Shown: positions 1 to 7,293, numbered from the stretch's first letter. The stretch: 17,799 nt of DNA from Pseudomonadota bacterium (GCA_023423675.1 JAFAFD010000102.1:1-17799), one strand, 5' to 3'. A program made the numbers and translations. Notes: generated by a model from the sequence alone, not told the origin.

Positions 1-25
1 CATCTGTCGGATATCGATTGAATTC

Positions 26-48
26 ATCCACGCATGGCGTGGATCTAC
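26..48 (-). repeat. SMAG-type GTAG palindrome 1
   Basis: Read on the minus strand this starts with GTAG (48-45) and continues as a perfect 8-bp stem, ATCCACGC at 26-33 against GCGTGGAT at 37-44, with a 3-nt loop. The GTAG head followed at once by a short GC-rich palindrome is the hallmark of Stenotrophomonas GTAG REP sequences. Its GTAG faces that of the next palindrome, 18 nt away, so the two form a head-to-head pair. The family name is from memory. Confidence 0.75.
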
Positions 49-66
49 TGGGACGCGCGGCTTTTG

Positions 67-90
67 GTAGGTGTCGACCTTGGTCGACAC
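67..90 (+). repeat. SMAG-type GTAG palindrome 2
   Basis: GTAG at 67-70 is followed by a perfect 9-bp stem, GTGTCGACC (71-79) and GGTCGACAC (82-90), with only TT between the arms. It is the plus-strand partner of the palindrome at 26-48. The stem is followed by GATTTTTC, so this copy may also act as a terminator. Confidence 0.75.
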
Positions 91-97
91 GATTTTT
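71..97 (+). terminator. Candidate intrinsic terminator made from a SMAG stem
   Basis: The perfect 9-bp stem at 71-90 is followed after GA by five T residues (93-97), the only hairpin plus T-tract I see in the window. Placed here it would end transcription entering from the left and insulate the fliE promoter. The T-tract is short and is offset two bases from the stem, so activity is an inference. Confidence 0.4.
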
Positions 98-121
98 CTG
101 TCAGAGATCAATATTCAAAAT

Positions 122-160
122 GGGGTCAGAGCCCGTTGCGCAGCAACGGGATCCGACCCC
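122..160 (+). repeat. 39-nt imperfect palindrome, likely dispersed repeat
   Basis: Arms 122-139 and 143-160 pair at 16 of 18 positions around a GCA loop. The outer part reads GGGGTC...GACCCC and the inner part CCCGTTGC...GCAACGGG. It lacks the GTAG head of the SMAG family, so it is a different type. I recall similar GGGGTCAGA...TCCGACCCC hairpins between genes in Stenotrophomonas and Xanthomonas, but could not check copy number. No T-tract follows, so I do not call it a terminator. Confidence 0.55.
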
Positions 161-193
161 GTGCCGTTCCAACAGCACTGGGAAACTGTCGAA

Positions 194-375
194 GGCGGGG
201 TGGGTCCGGTTGAGGGGGTGTGAGCGGCATGGATGCCGCGACCAAGCCCCCATGGGTGAGGGCGCTTTGCTTCCGAAGCACTGCTTCGCGAGCGCCCGAA
301 CGCACAGCCGCCAGCGGCTGGGCCGGACCCCGGAGGGGGGTTTACGGCGTCCCCCTCAACCGGACCCACCCCGCC
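194..375. repeat. 182-bp structured element with perfect 25-bp terminal inverted repeats
   Basis: Positions 194-218 are the exact reverse complement of 351-375 (25 of 25), enclosing 132 nt. Inside are further stems: GCGGCAT/ATGCCGC (224-230/233-239), GGGCGCT/AGCGCCC (260-266/291-297) enclosing GAAGCA/TGCTTC alternatives (268-287), and CAGCCGC/GCGGCTG (305-311/314-320). The folded form would be a multi-branched rod. No transposase or credible reading frame lies inside. I recall related intergenic elements bounded by GGTGGGTCCGGTTG...CAACCGGACCCACC in Stenotrophomonas, so this is probably a dispersed non-autonomous element or a structured RNA. Function is unknown. Confidence 0.7.
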
Positions 376-395
376 AACCCACGGAATGCGCGCCT

Positions 396-417
396 TTGAC
401 GTTGACGTTGACGTTGA
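396..417 (+). repeat. TTGACG hexanucleotide tandem repeat
   Basis: Three exact copies of TTGACG (396-413) are followed by a partial copy, TTGA. The tract lies about 70 nt upstream of the -24 element of the fliE promoter, outside any gene. A copy-number change would alter the distance between upstream activator sites and the promoter. No function is shown by the sequence. Confidence 0.7.
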
Positions 418-423
418 GCAGGT

Positions 424-440
424 GCAGGGCGCAGCCCTGC
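424..440 (+). other. Small perfect hairpin upstream of the fliE promoter
   Basis: GCAGGGC (424-430) and GCCCTGC (434-440) form a perfect 7-bp stem around GCA. No T-tract follows. It lies 45 nt upstream of the -24 element and may belong to the same repeat-derived module as the elements to its left. Confidence 0.45.
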
Positions 441-484
441 CCGCACACCCACAATCCTCACGACACTGAATCGAAACCCGGTTT

Positions 485-500
485 CGGCACGCCACTTGCA
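485..500 (+). promoter_or_regulatory. Sigma-54 (RpoN) promoter of fliE
   Basis: CGGCACGCCACTTGCA fits the -24/-12 consensus TGGCACG-N4-TTGCA at every defined position except the first base. The invariant GG (486-487) and GC (498-499) are exactly 10 nt apart. The predicted start of transcription near 511 gives a leader of about 36 nt to the fliE ATG. It also excludes a TTG start at 496 for fliE. In related bacteria such promoters need a FleQ-type activator, which is not in this window. Confidence 0.85.
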
Positions 501-546
501 ACTGTTCCAGCGAACACCCCCTTCACTGTTTCTGGAACCGTTGCAG

Positions 547-915
547 ATGTCCCACTCCGTCACTTCGATTCTTTCCCAGATCCGCTCCTATCAGACCCAG
601 ATGGGACAGCCCGCGGCGCTCAACCCGCTGGCCGAAGCGCCGCGCAGCAATGCGCTGCCCGGCACGGTCCTGGATGCATCGCAGGTCCAGCCCGCCAGCT
701 TCACCGAGACCCTGCGCGGCGCCATCGCCGGCGTCAACGACGCCCAGCAGAAGTCCGGCGCCCTGGCCAAGGCCTTCGAACTGGGCGAACCCGGCGCCGA
801 CCTGGCCAAAGTGATGGTCGCCTCGCAGCAGTCCCAGATCGCCTTCCGCGCCACCGTGGAAGTCCGCAACCGTCTCGTCCAGGCTTACCAGGACGTGATG
901 AACATGCCGCTGTAA
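547..915 (+). CDS. fliE: Flagellar hook-basal body complex protein FliE
   Basis: FliE joins the MS ring to the proximal rod and is an early export substrate, acting in the periplasmic part of the basal body. The product has 122 residues, slightly longer than the roughly 100-110 usual for the family. The conserved C-terminal half is clear: a helix with SFTETLRGAIAGVNDAQ, then DLAKVMVASQQSQIAF and the ending VEVRNRLVQAYQDVMNMPL. The ATG at 547 is chosen because the in-frame TTG at 496 falls inside the sigma-54 promoter. The ribosome-binding site is weak (GGAAC at 534-538). It is the first gene of the fliE-fliK unit, with fliF following after 13 nt. Confidence 0.96.
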   Translation: MSHSVTSILSQIRSYQTQMGQPAALNPLAEAPRSNALPGTVLDASQVQPASFTETLRGAIAGVNDAQQKSGALAKAFELGEPGADLAKVMVASQQSQIAFRATVEVRNRLVQAYQDVMNMPL

Positions 916-928
916 GGAACATTGACGC

Positions 929-2575
929 ATGGCACTGACGCTCTCCAAGGAAACCTTGAACGCCGAAAAGGCCGGGCAGTGGTTCGACCGCCTGCAGAGT
1001 CTGCAGATCACCCGCCGGCTGGGCCTGATGGCGATGATCTCGGTGGCGGTGGCGGCAGGCCTGTTCGTGTTCTTCTGGTCGCAGAAGCCGGGCATGGTCC
1101 CGCTGTACACCGGCCTGGACCAGAAGGCGACCGCCGAAGCCACTGACCTGCTGCGCGCGGCACAGATTCCGTTCGAGCTGGACCCGGCCACCGGTGGCAT
1201 CACCGTGCCGGAGAAGAACCTGCACGATGCCCGCCTGAAGCTGGCCGGCTCCGGCCTGACCGACAGCGGCAAGCTCGGCTTCGAGCTGATGGAACGTGAC
1301 CCCGGCTTCGGCGTCAGCCAGTTCGTCGAAAGCGCGCGCTACCAGCACGCGCTGGAAACCGAACTGTCGCGCACCATCAACACCCTGCGCCCGGTGCGCG
1401 ATTCGCGCGTGCACCTGGCCATTCCCAAGCCCAGCGCCTTCACCCGCCAGCGTGACGTGGCCAGCGCCTCGGTCACCCTGGAACTGCGTGGCGGCCAGCA
1501 GCTGGAACGCAGCCAGGTCGATGCCATCGTGCACATGGTGGCTGCCGCCATTCCTGATCTGGCGCCGGAACGGGTGACCATCGTCGACCAGAGCGGCCGC
1601 ATGCTCAGCGTCAGCGACCCGAACAGCGAAGCGGCGGTCAACGCCGCCCAGTTCGAGCAGGTGCGCCGCCAGGAAACCTCGTTCAACCAGCGTATCCGCG
1701 AGCTGCTGGAACCGATGACCGGCCCCGGCCGCGTCAACCCGGAAGTGAGCGTGGACATGGACTTCTCGGTGACCGAGGAAGCCCGCGAACTCTACAACGG
1801 TGAACCGCAGAAGCTGCGCAGCGAGCAGATGAGCGAGAACACCACCAGCACCCCGGGCCCGCAGGGCGTGCCGGGCGCGACCAGCAACAGCCCGCCGGGC
1901 CAGGCGGCCGCACCGGCCACCGCGCAGACCCCGACCGAAAGCAGCAAGAACGCGACCCGCAACTACGAGCTGGACCGCACCCTGCAGCACACCCGCCAGC
2001 CGGCCGGCCGCATCAAGCGCGTCTCGGTGGCGGTGCTGGTGGACAACGTGCCGCGCGCCGGTGCCAACGGCAAGGTCACCCCGCAGCCGCTGGCGGCTGC
2101 TGAACTGACCCGCGTCGAGGCGCTGGTGAAGCAGGCGGTGGGCTTCAACGCCGAGCGTGGCGACACCGTGTCGGTGATGAACGCGCCGTTCGTGCGCGAC
2201 ACCACCCCGGTGGAAGGCCCGGCCTGGTGGGAGCTGCCGTGGGTGTTCGATGCCGGGCGCATGCTGCTGGGAGCGGTGGTGGTGCTGGCGCTGCTGTTCG
2301 GCGTGCTGCGCCCTGCCCTGCGCGGCATCACCGGGCAGAACAAGAACGACAGGAACACCGAGCTGGAACCACACACCGCGGACGTGCAGCTGGTGGACGA
2401 CGATGGCATGCCGCTGCCGGCACTGGGCGCTGACCGCCTCAGCCTGGCCGGCGCGGATCCGCTGGCCCTGCCGGTGGATTCTTATGAGGAACGACTGCGG
2501 ATGGCCCGTGAAGCCGTGAAGACCGATTCCAAGCGCGTGGCCCAGGTGGTCAAGGGCTGGGTGGCCAATGACTGA
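929..2575 (+). CDS. fliF: Flagellar MS-ring protein FliF
   Basis: FliF builds the inner-membrane MS ring on which the rotor and export gate assemble. The 548-residue length is normal. Visible parts in order: a cytoplasmic N-terminus, a first membrane segment at about 31-50, periplasmic ring-building domains with PLYTGLDQKATAEA and GITVPEKNLHDARLKLA, a Pro/Ala/Thr-rich loop near 305-345, the conserved NYELDRTLQH and GRIKRVSVAVLVDN, a second membrane segment at about 438-460, and a cytoplasmic tail. The tail ends in a helix (AREAVKTDSKRVAQVVKGW) that in known systems binds the N-terminal domain of FliG. An SD-like TAAGGA lies at 913-918, overlapping the fliE stop. The gene overlaps fliG by 8 nt. 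Confidence 0.98.
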   Translation: MALTLSKETLNAEKAGQWFDRLQSLQITRRLGLMAMISVAVAAGLFVFFWSQKPGMVPLYTGLDQKATAEATDLLRAAQIPFELDPATGGITVPEKNLHDARLKLAGSGLTDSGKLGFELMERDPGFGVSQFVESARYQHALETELSRTINTLRPVRDSRVHLAIPKPSAFTRQRDVASASVTLELRGGQQLERSQVDAIVHMVAAAIPDLAPERVTIVDQSGRMLSVSDPNSEAAVNAAQFEQVRRQETSFNQRIRELLEPMTGPGRVNPEVSVDMDFSVTEEARELYNGEPQKLRSEQMSENTTSTPGPQGVPGATSNSPPGQAAAPATAQTPTESSKNATRNYELDRTLQHTRQPAGRIKRVSVAVLVDNVPRAGANGKVTPQPLAAAELTRVEALVKQAVGFNAERGDTVSVMNAPFVRDTTPVEGPAWWELPWVFDAGRMLLGAVVVLALLFGVLRPALRGITGQNKNDRNTELEPHTADVQLVDDDGMPLPALGADRLSLAGADPLALPVDSYEERLRMAREAVKTDSKRVAQVVKGWVAND

Positions 2576-3569
2576 CGTACAACTGACCGGCGTGCAGCGC
2601 GCTGCCGTGCTGCTGCTGTCGCTGGGTGAGCTGGACGCGGCCGAAGTGCTGCGCCACATGGAACCCAAGGAAGTGCAGAAGATCGGCATCGCCATGGCGA
2701 CCATGACCGACATCACCCGTGACCAGGTCGGCCGGGTCATGGACCAGTTCAACCAGGAACTGGGATCGAAGACCTCGCTGGGCGTGGGCTCGGACGACTA
2801 CATCCGCAACATGCTGATCCAGGCGCTGGGCACCGAGAAGGCCAGCGGCCTGATCGACCGTATCCTGCTGGGCCGCAACACCACCGGCCTGGACGCGCTG
2901 AAGTGGATGGACCCGCGCGCCGTCGCCGACCTGGTGCGCAACGAGCACCCGCAGATCATCGCCATCGTGATGGCCCATCTGGAAACCGACCAGGCCGCCG
3001 ATGCGCTGAAGCTGCTGCCCGACCGCACCCGCGTCGACGTGCTGCTGCGCATCGCCACCCTGGACGGCATTCCGCCGAACGCGCTGAATGAACTGAACGA
3101 GATCATGGAGCGCCAGTTCGCCGGCAACCAGAACCTGAAGTCGTCCAACATCGGCGGCGTGCAGTGCGCGGCCAACATCCTCAACTTCATGGAAAGCGGC
3201 CAGGACCAGGCGATCCTGGGCGAGATCGCGCGCATCGATGCGCCGCTCAGTGGCCGCATCCAGGACCTGATGTTCGTGTTCGACGACCTGGTGGACCTGG
3301 ACGACCGCGAGATGCAGCTGGTGCTGCGCGAAGTCAGCGGCGAACGCCTGGGCCTGGCCCTGCGCGGCGCCGACATCAAGGTGCGCGACAAGATCACCCG
3401 CAACATGTCCCAGCGTGCGGCCGAGATCCTGCTGGAAGACATGGAAGCCCGCGGCCCGGTGCGCCTGTCCGACGTGGAAGGCGCGCAGCGCGAGATCCTG
3501 GCCATCGTCAAGCGCATGGCCGATGAAGGCACGGTCACCATCGGTGGCAGCGCGGAGGCCATGCTGTGA
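2568..3569 (+). CDS. fliG: Flagellar motor switch protein FliG
   Basis: FliG is the rotor subunit that contacts the stator MotA and sets rotation direction. It has 333 residues, the typical size. The N-terminal domain (GVQRAAVLLLSLGELDAAEVL) would bind the FliF tail, and the middle domain carries EHPQ at 126-129, the FliM-binding motif. The C-terminal torque helix keeps the charged residues: R266 (Lys264 in E. coli), R283 (Arg281), E290 and D291 (Asp288/Asp289) and R299 (Arg297). This suggests a normally driven motor. The start lies inside the end of fliF (8-nt overlap), and the gene overlaps fliH by 4 nt, so translation is probably coupled. Confidence 0.98.
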   Translation: MTDVQLTGVQRAAVLLLSLGELDAAEVLRHMEPKEVQKIGIAMATMTDITRDQVGRVMDQFNQELGSKTSLGVGSDDYIRNMLIQALGTEKASGLIDRILLGRNTTGLDALKWMDPRAVADLVRNEHPQIIAIVMAHLETDQAADALKLLPDRTRVDVLLRIATLDGIPPNALNELNEIMERQFAGNQNLKSSNIGGVQCAANILNFMESGQDQAILGEIARIDAPLSGRIQDLMFVFDDLVDLDDREMQLVLREVSGERLGLALRGADIKVRDKITRNMSQRAAEILLEDMEARGPVRLSDVEGAQREILAIVKRMADEGTVTIGGSAEAML

Positions 3570-4207
3570 GCAACGTCGTACGCTGGCTTGCCCCCGACCT
3601 GCTGGCCCAGCCGCAATCGCAGCTGGAGCAGGAGGATGTCTTCGCCCTCACCGAGCCGGACCCCGACCACGAGCCGGAGCCGGTGTTGCAGCTGCCGACC
3701 CTGGAGGAGATCCAGGCGATCCAGGACAGCGCCGAGAAGGAAGGCTTCGAGCACGGCCACGCCGATGGCTACGGCCAGGGCCAGGCCGAGGTACGCCGCC
3801 TGGTCGCGCAGATCGAAGGCATCCTCGACAACTTCAGCCGGCCGCTGGTGCGGCTGGAGAACGAAGTGGTCGGCGCGCTGGGCGAACTGGCAGTGCGCAT
3901 CGCTGGCGCACTGGTCGGCCGCGCCTACGAGGCCGACCCGGCCCTGCTGGCGCAGCTGGTGGGCGAAGCAGTGGATGCGGTCGGCGGCAGCACGCGTGAA
4001 GTGGAAGTGCGCCTGCACCCGGATGACATCGCCGCGCTCGCGCCGCTGATGACCCTCACCCCGACCCAGCGCCTGGTGCCCGATACCAGCCTGAGCCGCG
4101 GCGACCTGCGTGTGCACGCCGAAGCAGTGCGCATCGACGGCACCCTGGAAGCACGCCTGCGCGGCGCGCTCGATGCAGTGATCCGCCAGACCGGAGCCAC
4201 GCCATGA
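3566..4207 (+). CDS. fliH: Flagellar export ATPase regulator FliH
   Basis: FliH forms the peripheral stalk that holds and restrains the export ATPase FliI and links it to FliN in the C ring. The product has 213 residues. Visible features are Trp7 in the N-terminal MSNVVRWLAPDL segment (N-terminal tryptophans of FliH anchor it to FlhA and FliN in enteric bacteria), an acidic Pro-rich stretch (20-45), and a glycine ladder G60-G64-G68-G72, the GxxxG repeat typical of FliH. The C-terminal domain follows. The GTG start at 3566 overlaps the fliG stop as GTGA and has a strong GGAGG (3554-3558) seven bases upstream. It overlaps fliI by 4 nt. Confidence 0.93.
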   Translation: MSNVVRWLAPDLLAQPQSQLEQEDVFALTEPDPDHEPEPVLQLPTLEEIQAIQDSAEKEGFEHGHADGYGQGQAEVRRLVAQIEGILDNFSRPLVRLENEVVGALGELAVRIAGALVGRAYEADPALLAQLVGEAVDAVGGSTREVEVRLHPDDIAALAPLMTLTPTQRLVPDTSLSRGDLRVHAEAVRIDGTLEARLRGALDAVIRQTGATP

Positions 4208-5580
4208 CCGCCGAACCGAACCTGCCCCCGCCGTCGACCGACTGGGCCGTGGCCCGCAACCTGCGCCTGGCCCGCCGGCTGGATGGCCTGCGCGTGGATA
4301 CCGCGCACGGCCGCGGGCTGATCCGCGAGGGCGTGCTGCGCCGCGCGGTCGGCCTGACCCTGGAAGCGGTGGGCTGCGAAGCCCCGCTGGGTGCCAGCTG
4401 CAAGGTGGAAGTGGTCGATGGCGGCTGGGTCGACGCCGAAGTGGTCGGCTTCGCCGGCGAACGCACTTACCTGATGCCCAGCGCCGAACTGCATGGCCTG
4501 CTGCCCAACGCACGCGTGGTGCCGTCTGCGCGCCGTGGCGGCGTGGAAGTGGGCGAAGGCCTGCTCGGCCGCGTGATCGACAGCGATGGCGTGCCGTTGG
4601 ATGGCAAGGGCCCGATCCGTGCTGAAGGCCACGTCGGCATGGCCGGCGTTTCGATCAACCCGCTCGCGCGCGAGCCGATCACCCAGCCGCTGGACGTCGG
4701 CGTGCGCGCCATCAACGCCCTGCTGCCGATCGGCCGCGGGCAGCGCGTGGGCCTGTTCGCAGGTTCCGGTGTCGGCAAGTCGACGCTGCTGGGCATGATG
4801 ACCCGCTACACCGCCGCCGACGTGATCGTCGTTGGCCTGATCGGTGAACGTGGCCGCGAAGTCCGTGATTTCGTCGAAACCACGCTGGGCGAGGAAGGCC
4901 TGCGCCGCGCAGTGGTGGTGGCCAGCCCGGCCGACCGCCCGCCGCTGGCACGCCTGCACGGCGCCTACCGCGCCACGGCCATCGCCGAGTGGTTCCGCGA
5001 CCAGGGCCTGAACGTTCTGCTGCTGATGGACTCACTGACCCGCTTTGCCCAGGCGCAGCGCGAAATCGGCCTGTCAGTGGGTGAACCGCCGACCACCCGC
5101 GGCTACCCGCCGTCGGTGTTCGCCAAGCTGCCGGCACTGGTCGAACGCGCCGGCAACGGCGCCAAGGGTCGTGGCTCGATCACCGCCTTCTACACCGTGC
5201 TGACCGAGGGTGATGACCCGCAGGATCCGATCGCCGATGCGGCGCGCGCGATCCTCGACGGTCACATCCTGCTCTCGCGCCGGGTGGCGGACAGTGGCCT
5301 GTACCCGGCCATCGACGTCGAATCATCGGTCAGCCGCGTGGTCACGGAAATCGCCGACGAGCCGTGGCGCCTGCGCATCCGCAAGCTCAAGCGCCTGGTG
5401 TCGGCCTATTCGTCCAACCGCGACCTCATCGCGATCGGTGCTTACCAGCGCGGCAACGATGCCGCCACCGACGAAGCCCTGGAGCGCTGGCCGGAAATCA
5501 TGGAGTTTCTCGGCCAGGACGTGGCCAAAGCCGCTGATCTTCCGCACAGCCAGGCGGCGCTGCAGCGCCTGGTGGATTAA
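4204..5580 (+). CDS. fliI: Flagellum-specific export ATPase FliI
   Basis: FliI hydrolyses ATP to help unfold and load flagellar substrates at the cytoplasmic face of the export gate. It belongs to the F1-ATPase beta-like family of type III secretion ATPases. The 458-residue length is normal. Walker A is GSGVGKST (187-194), the catalytic glutamate lies in GERGREV (E215), and Walker B is VLLLMDS with D276, followed by LTRFAQAQREIGLSVGEPP. The N-terminal beta-barrel region and C-terminal helical region are present. The ATG overlaps the fliH stop (ATGA). Twelve nucleotides separate it from fliJ. Confidence 0.98.
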   Translation: MTAEPNLPPPSTDWAVARNLRLARRLDGLRVDTAHGRGLIREGVLRRAVGLTLEAVGCEAPLGASCKVEVVDGGWVDAEVVGFAGERTYLMPSAELHGLLPNARVVPSARRGGVEVGEGLLGRVIDSDGVPLDGKGPIRAEGHVGMAGVSINPLAREPITQPLDVGVRAINALLPIGRGQRVGLFAGSGVGKSTLLGMMTRYTAADVIVVGLIGERGREVRDFVETTLGEEGLRRAVVVASPADRPPLARLHGAYRATAIAEWFRDQGLNVLLLMDSLTRFAQAQREIGLSVGEPPTTRGYPPSVFAKLPALVERAGNGAKGRGSITAFYTVLTEGDDPQDPIADAARAILDGHILLSRRVADSGLYPAIDVESSVSRVVTEIADEPWRLRIRKLKRLVSAYSSNRDLIAIGAYQRGNDAATDEALERWPEIMEFLGQDVAKAADLPHSQAALQRLVD

Positions 5581-5592
5581 GAGAGCCGAACC

Positions 5593-6060
5593 ATGACACA
5601 GTCCAAGCGCATCGATCCCCTGCTGAAGCGCGCGCAGGAACACGAAGACACCGTGGCCCGTGACCTGGCCGAGCGCCAGCGCGTGCTCGACACCCACCTG
5701 TCGCGCCTGGATGAGCTGCGCCGCTACGCCGAGGAGTACGCCAACGCGCAGATGGCCGCCACCAGCCCGGCGCAGCTGCTGAACCGCCGCGCCTTCCTCG
5801 ACCGCCTCGACAGCGCGGTGGAACAGCAGCAGGCCACGGTGAACGGCAACCGCGAGAAGGTGGAAGCCGAACGCGCGCGCCTGATCTTGGCCAGCCGTGA
5901 CAAAGCCGTGCTGGAACAGCTGGCCGCCAGCTACCGCGCCCAGGAAAAGGTAGTGACCGACCGCCGCGACCAGCGCGAGATGGATGACATCGGCGCCCGC
6001 CGTGCACGCCTGGCGCAGACCGCGGAACCGGATGGCGGCGAGCAGGGAGGCCGCTCGTGA
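5593..6060 (+). CDS. fliJ: Flagellar export protein FliJ
   Basis: FliJ is the coiled-coil central stalk of the export ATPase ring and a chaperone-escort factor that contacts FlhA. The product has 155 residues, close to the roughly 147 of enteric FliJ. It is almost wholly charged and helical with heptad-like spacing (RAQEHEDTVARDLAERQRVL, VEQQQATVNGNREKVEAERA), a two-helix coiled-coil pattern. Sequence identity alone is weak evidence in this family. The place between fliI and fliK settles the call. It overlaps fliK at the sequence GTGATG (6057-6062). Confidence 0.92.
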   Translation: MTQSKRIDPLLKRAQEHEDTVARDLAERQRVLDTHLSRLDELRRYAEEYANAQMAATSPAQLLNRRAFLDRLDSAVEQQQATVNGNREKVEAERARLILASRDKAVLEQLAASYRAQEKVVTDRRDQREMDDIGARRARLAQTAEPDGGEQGGRS

Positions 6061-7214
6061 TGCCCTCCGCCCTGTCCAGCAGCATCGGCACCGGCAGCAC
6101 CGCCAGCAGCACCGCCAGCCCCGCGCGCAGCACCGCCAGTGGCAAGGACTTCGGGCAGATACTGCAGGGCTCGCCCGCGGCCGAGGCGAAGCCCAAGCCT
6201 GCCAGCAAGGCCCCATCGTCCAACAGCGCGCCGGCCAACCCGGACGGCGGCGCGGATGCACCGGCCAGCAGCGCCGCAGACAGTGACGGCGCGACGACCG
6301 AAATGACGTCTACCGCCCCTCCGCCTACCCAGGCCACGACGGACGACAAGGACGCGGCGACGGAGGGCGATGAGGCGCCGTGGCCGCCGCTCGGCCTGGC
6401 CGGCCTGGTGCTGGCGGTGCCGGTGCCGGTGCCCACCGACGCCGTCGCCGCGACACCCGTGGCAACGACCGAGGGCGGCGGCGCGGATCTGGCTGCGGCG
6501 GCGCCGGCATTGCCGGCCACCGGCCTGCCCACGGCAGCGCCGCTGGCTGCCGGCACATCCGCTGCCACCGCAACCACCGCCGCAGCGGCCAACAGCGATG
6601 GCGACATCGTCACCCAGCCGCTGCCGGACATGATCCTCGGCCAGCAGGCGCTGGACGGCGCCGACGACAGTGACGGCCTGCTGATCGGCGATCGCACGCC
6701 GCCCGCCCCGCTGCAGTTTCCCCTGCCCGCCGCGCTGCAGGACCTGAAGGCCGCGCTGGCCAGCACGCCGGTGTTCGACGGCGAACCGACGCCTACCCCG
6801 ACCCTGGGTGACGACGGCTTCGACCAGGCGGTCGGTGCACGCCTCAGCTGGCTGGCCGACCAGAAGATCGGCCACGCCCATATCCGCCTGAACCCGGAAG
6901 ACCTGGGTCCGGTGGACGTGCGCCTGCAGATGAATGGCGACAAGGTCCACGCCAGCTTCAGCAGCCCGCACGTGGACGTGCGCCATGCGCTGGAAAGCAG
7001 CCTGCCGCGCCTGCGCGAACTGCTGGGCGAACAGGGCTTCCAGCTGGCCCATGCCGATGTCGGCCACCAGAACAGCGGCGACGGCAGTCCGTCGGCGCAG
7101 CCCGGCGGCACGGGCGACCTGGCCGGCGGCGACGGAGAACCGTCGCGGGGCGACACCACGGTGTCGGCCGCACAGTTGATGCGCCAGCGCGGGCTGCTGG
7201 ACGCCTACGCGTAA
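6060..7214 (+). CDS. fliK: Flagellar hook-length control protein FliK
   Basis: FliK is secreted as a molecular ruler and makes FlhB switch from hook to filament substrates. It has 384 residues from the ATG at 6060. The GTG at 6057 would give one more, and both are served by GGGAGG at 6045-6050. Residues up to about 240 are low complexity, rich in Ala, Pro, Thr and Ser, as expected for the flexible ruler part. The C-terminal switch domain is clear, with IRLNPEDLGPVDVRLQM (around residue 277) and VRHALESSLPRLRELLGEQG, followed by a Gly/Ser-rich tail. It is the last gene before a 114-nt gap with a SMAG and a new promoter. Confidence 0.95.
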   Translation: MPSALSSSIGTGSTASSTASPARSTASGKDFGQILQGSPAAEAKPKPASKAPSSNSAPANPDGGADAPASSAADSDGATTEMTSTAPPPTQATTDDKDAATEGDEAPWPPLGLAGLVLAVPVPVPTDAVAATPVATTEGGGADLAAAAPALPATGLPTAAPLAAGTSAATATTAAAANSDGDIVTQPLPDMILGQQALDGADDSDGLLIGDRTPPAPLQFPLPAALQDLKAALASTPVFDGEPTPTPTLGDDGFDQAVGARLSWLADQKIGHAHIRLNPEDLGPVDVRLQMNGDKVHASFSSPHVDVRHALESSLPRLRELLGEQGFQLAHADVGHQNSGDGSPSAQPGGTGDLAGGDGEPSRGDTTVSAAQLMRQRGLLDAYA

Positions 7215-7219
7215 CGACT

Positions 7220-7242
7220 CGCCGGGCCTGGCCCGGCGCTAC
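7220..7242 (-). repeat. SMAG-type GTAG palindrome 3 (fliK-fliL gap)
   Basis: On the minus strand GTAG (7242-7239) heads a perfect 8-bp stem, CGCCGGGC (7220-7227) against GCCCGGCG (7231-7238), loop CTG. It starts 6 nt after the fliK stop and lies 36 nt upstream of the fliL promoter. It has no T-tract. It may stabilise the fliE-fliK message 3' end. Confidence 0.75.
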
Positions 7243-7277
7243 CGACAATTTTCCGTCGCACCCCTTCCCTCGCGCTG

Positions 7278-7293
7278 CGGCACGCCCCTTGCA
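7278..7293 (+). promoter_or_regulatory. Sigma-54 (RpoN) promoter of fliL
   Basis: CGGCACGCCCCTTGCA has GG (7279-7280) and GC (7291-7292) exactly 10 nt apart and matches the -24/-12 consensus at all positions but the first. It differs from the fliE promoter at one base of 16. Transcription should start near 7304, giving a 25-nt leader that contains the SD AGGAG (7315-7319). It would start a separate fliL transcript. Confidence 0.85.

Noticed and set aside
122-160. Intrinsic terminator
   Set aside because: The stem is strong but is followed by GTGCCGTTCC with no T-tract.
194-375. Insertion sequence, because of terminal inverted repeats
   Set aside because: At 182 bp it has no room for a transposase and no coding frame. 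No target-site duplication is evident at its edges.
496-546. TTG start giving FliE 17 extra residues
   Set aside because: It lies inside the -12 part of the sigma-54 promoter and upstream of the predicted transcript start. The extra residues do not look like FliE.
18-938. 306-codon plus-strand frame across the upstream repeats and fliE
   Set aside because: It reads through palindromes and the 182-bp element and then runs out of frame through fliE. Composition is repeat-like and no family is recognisable.
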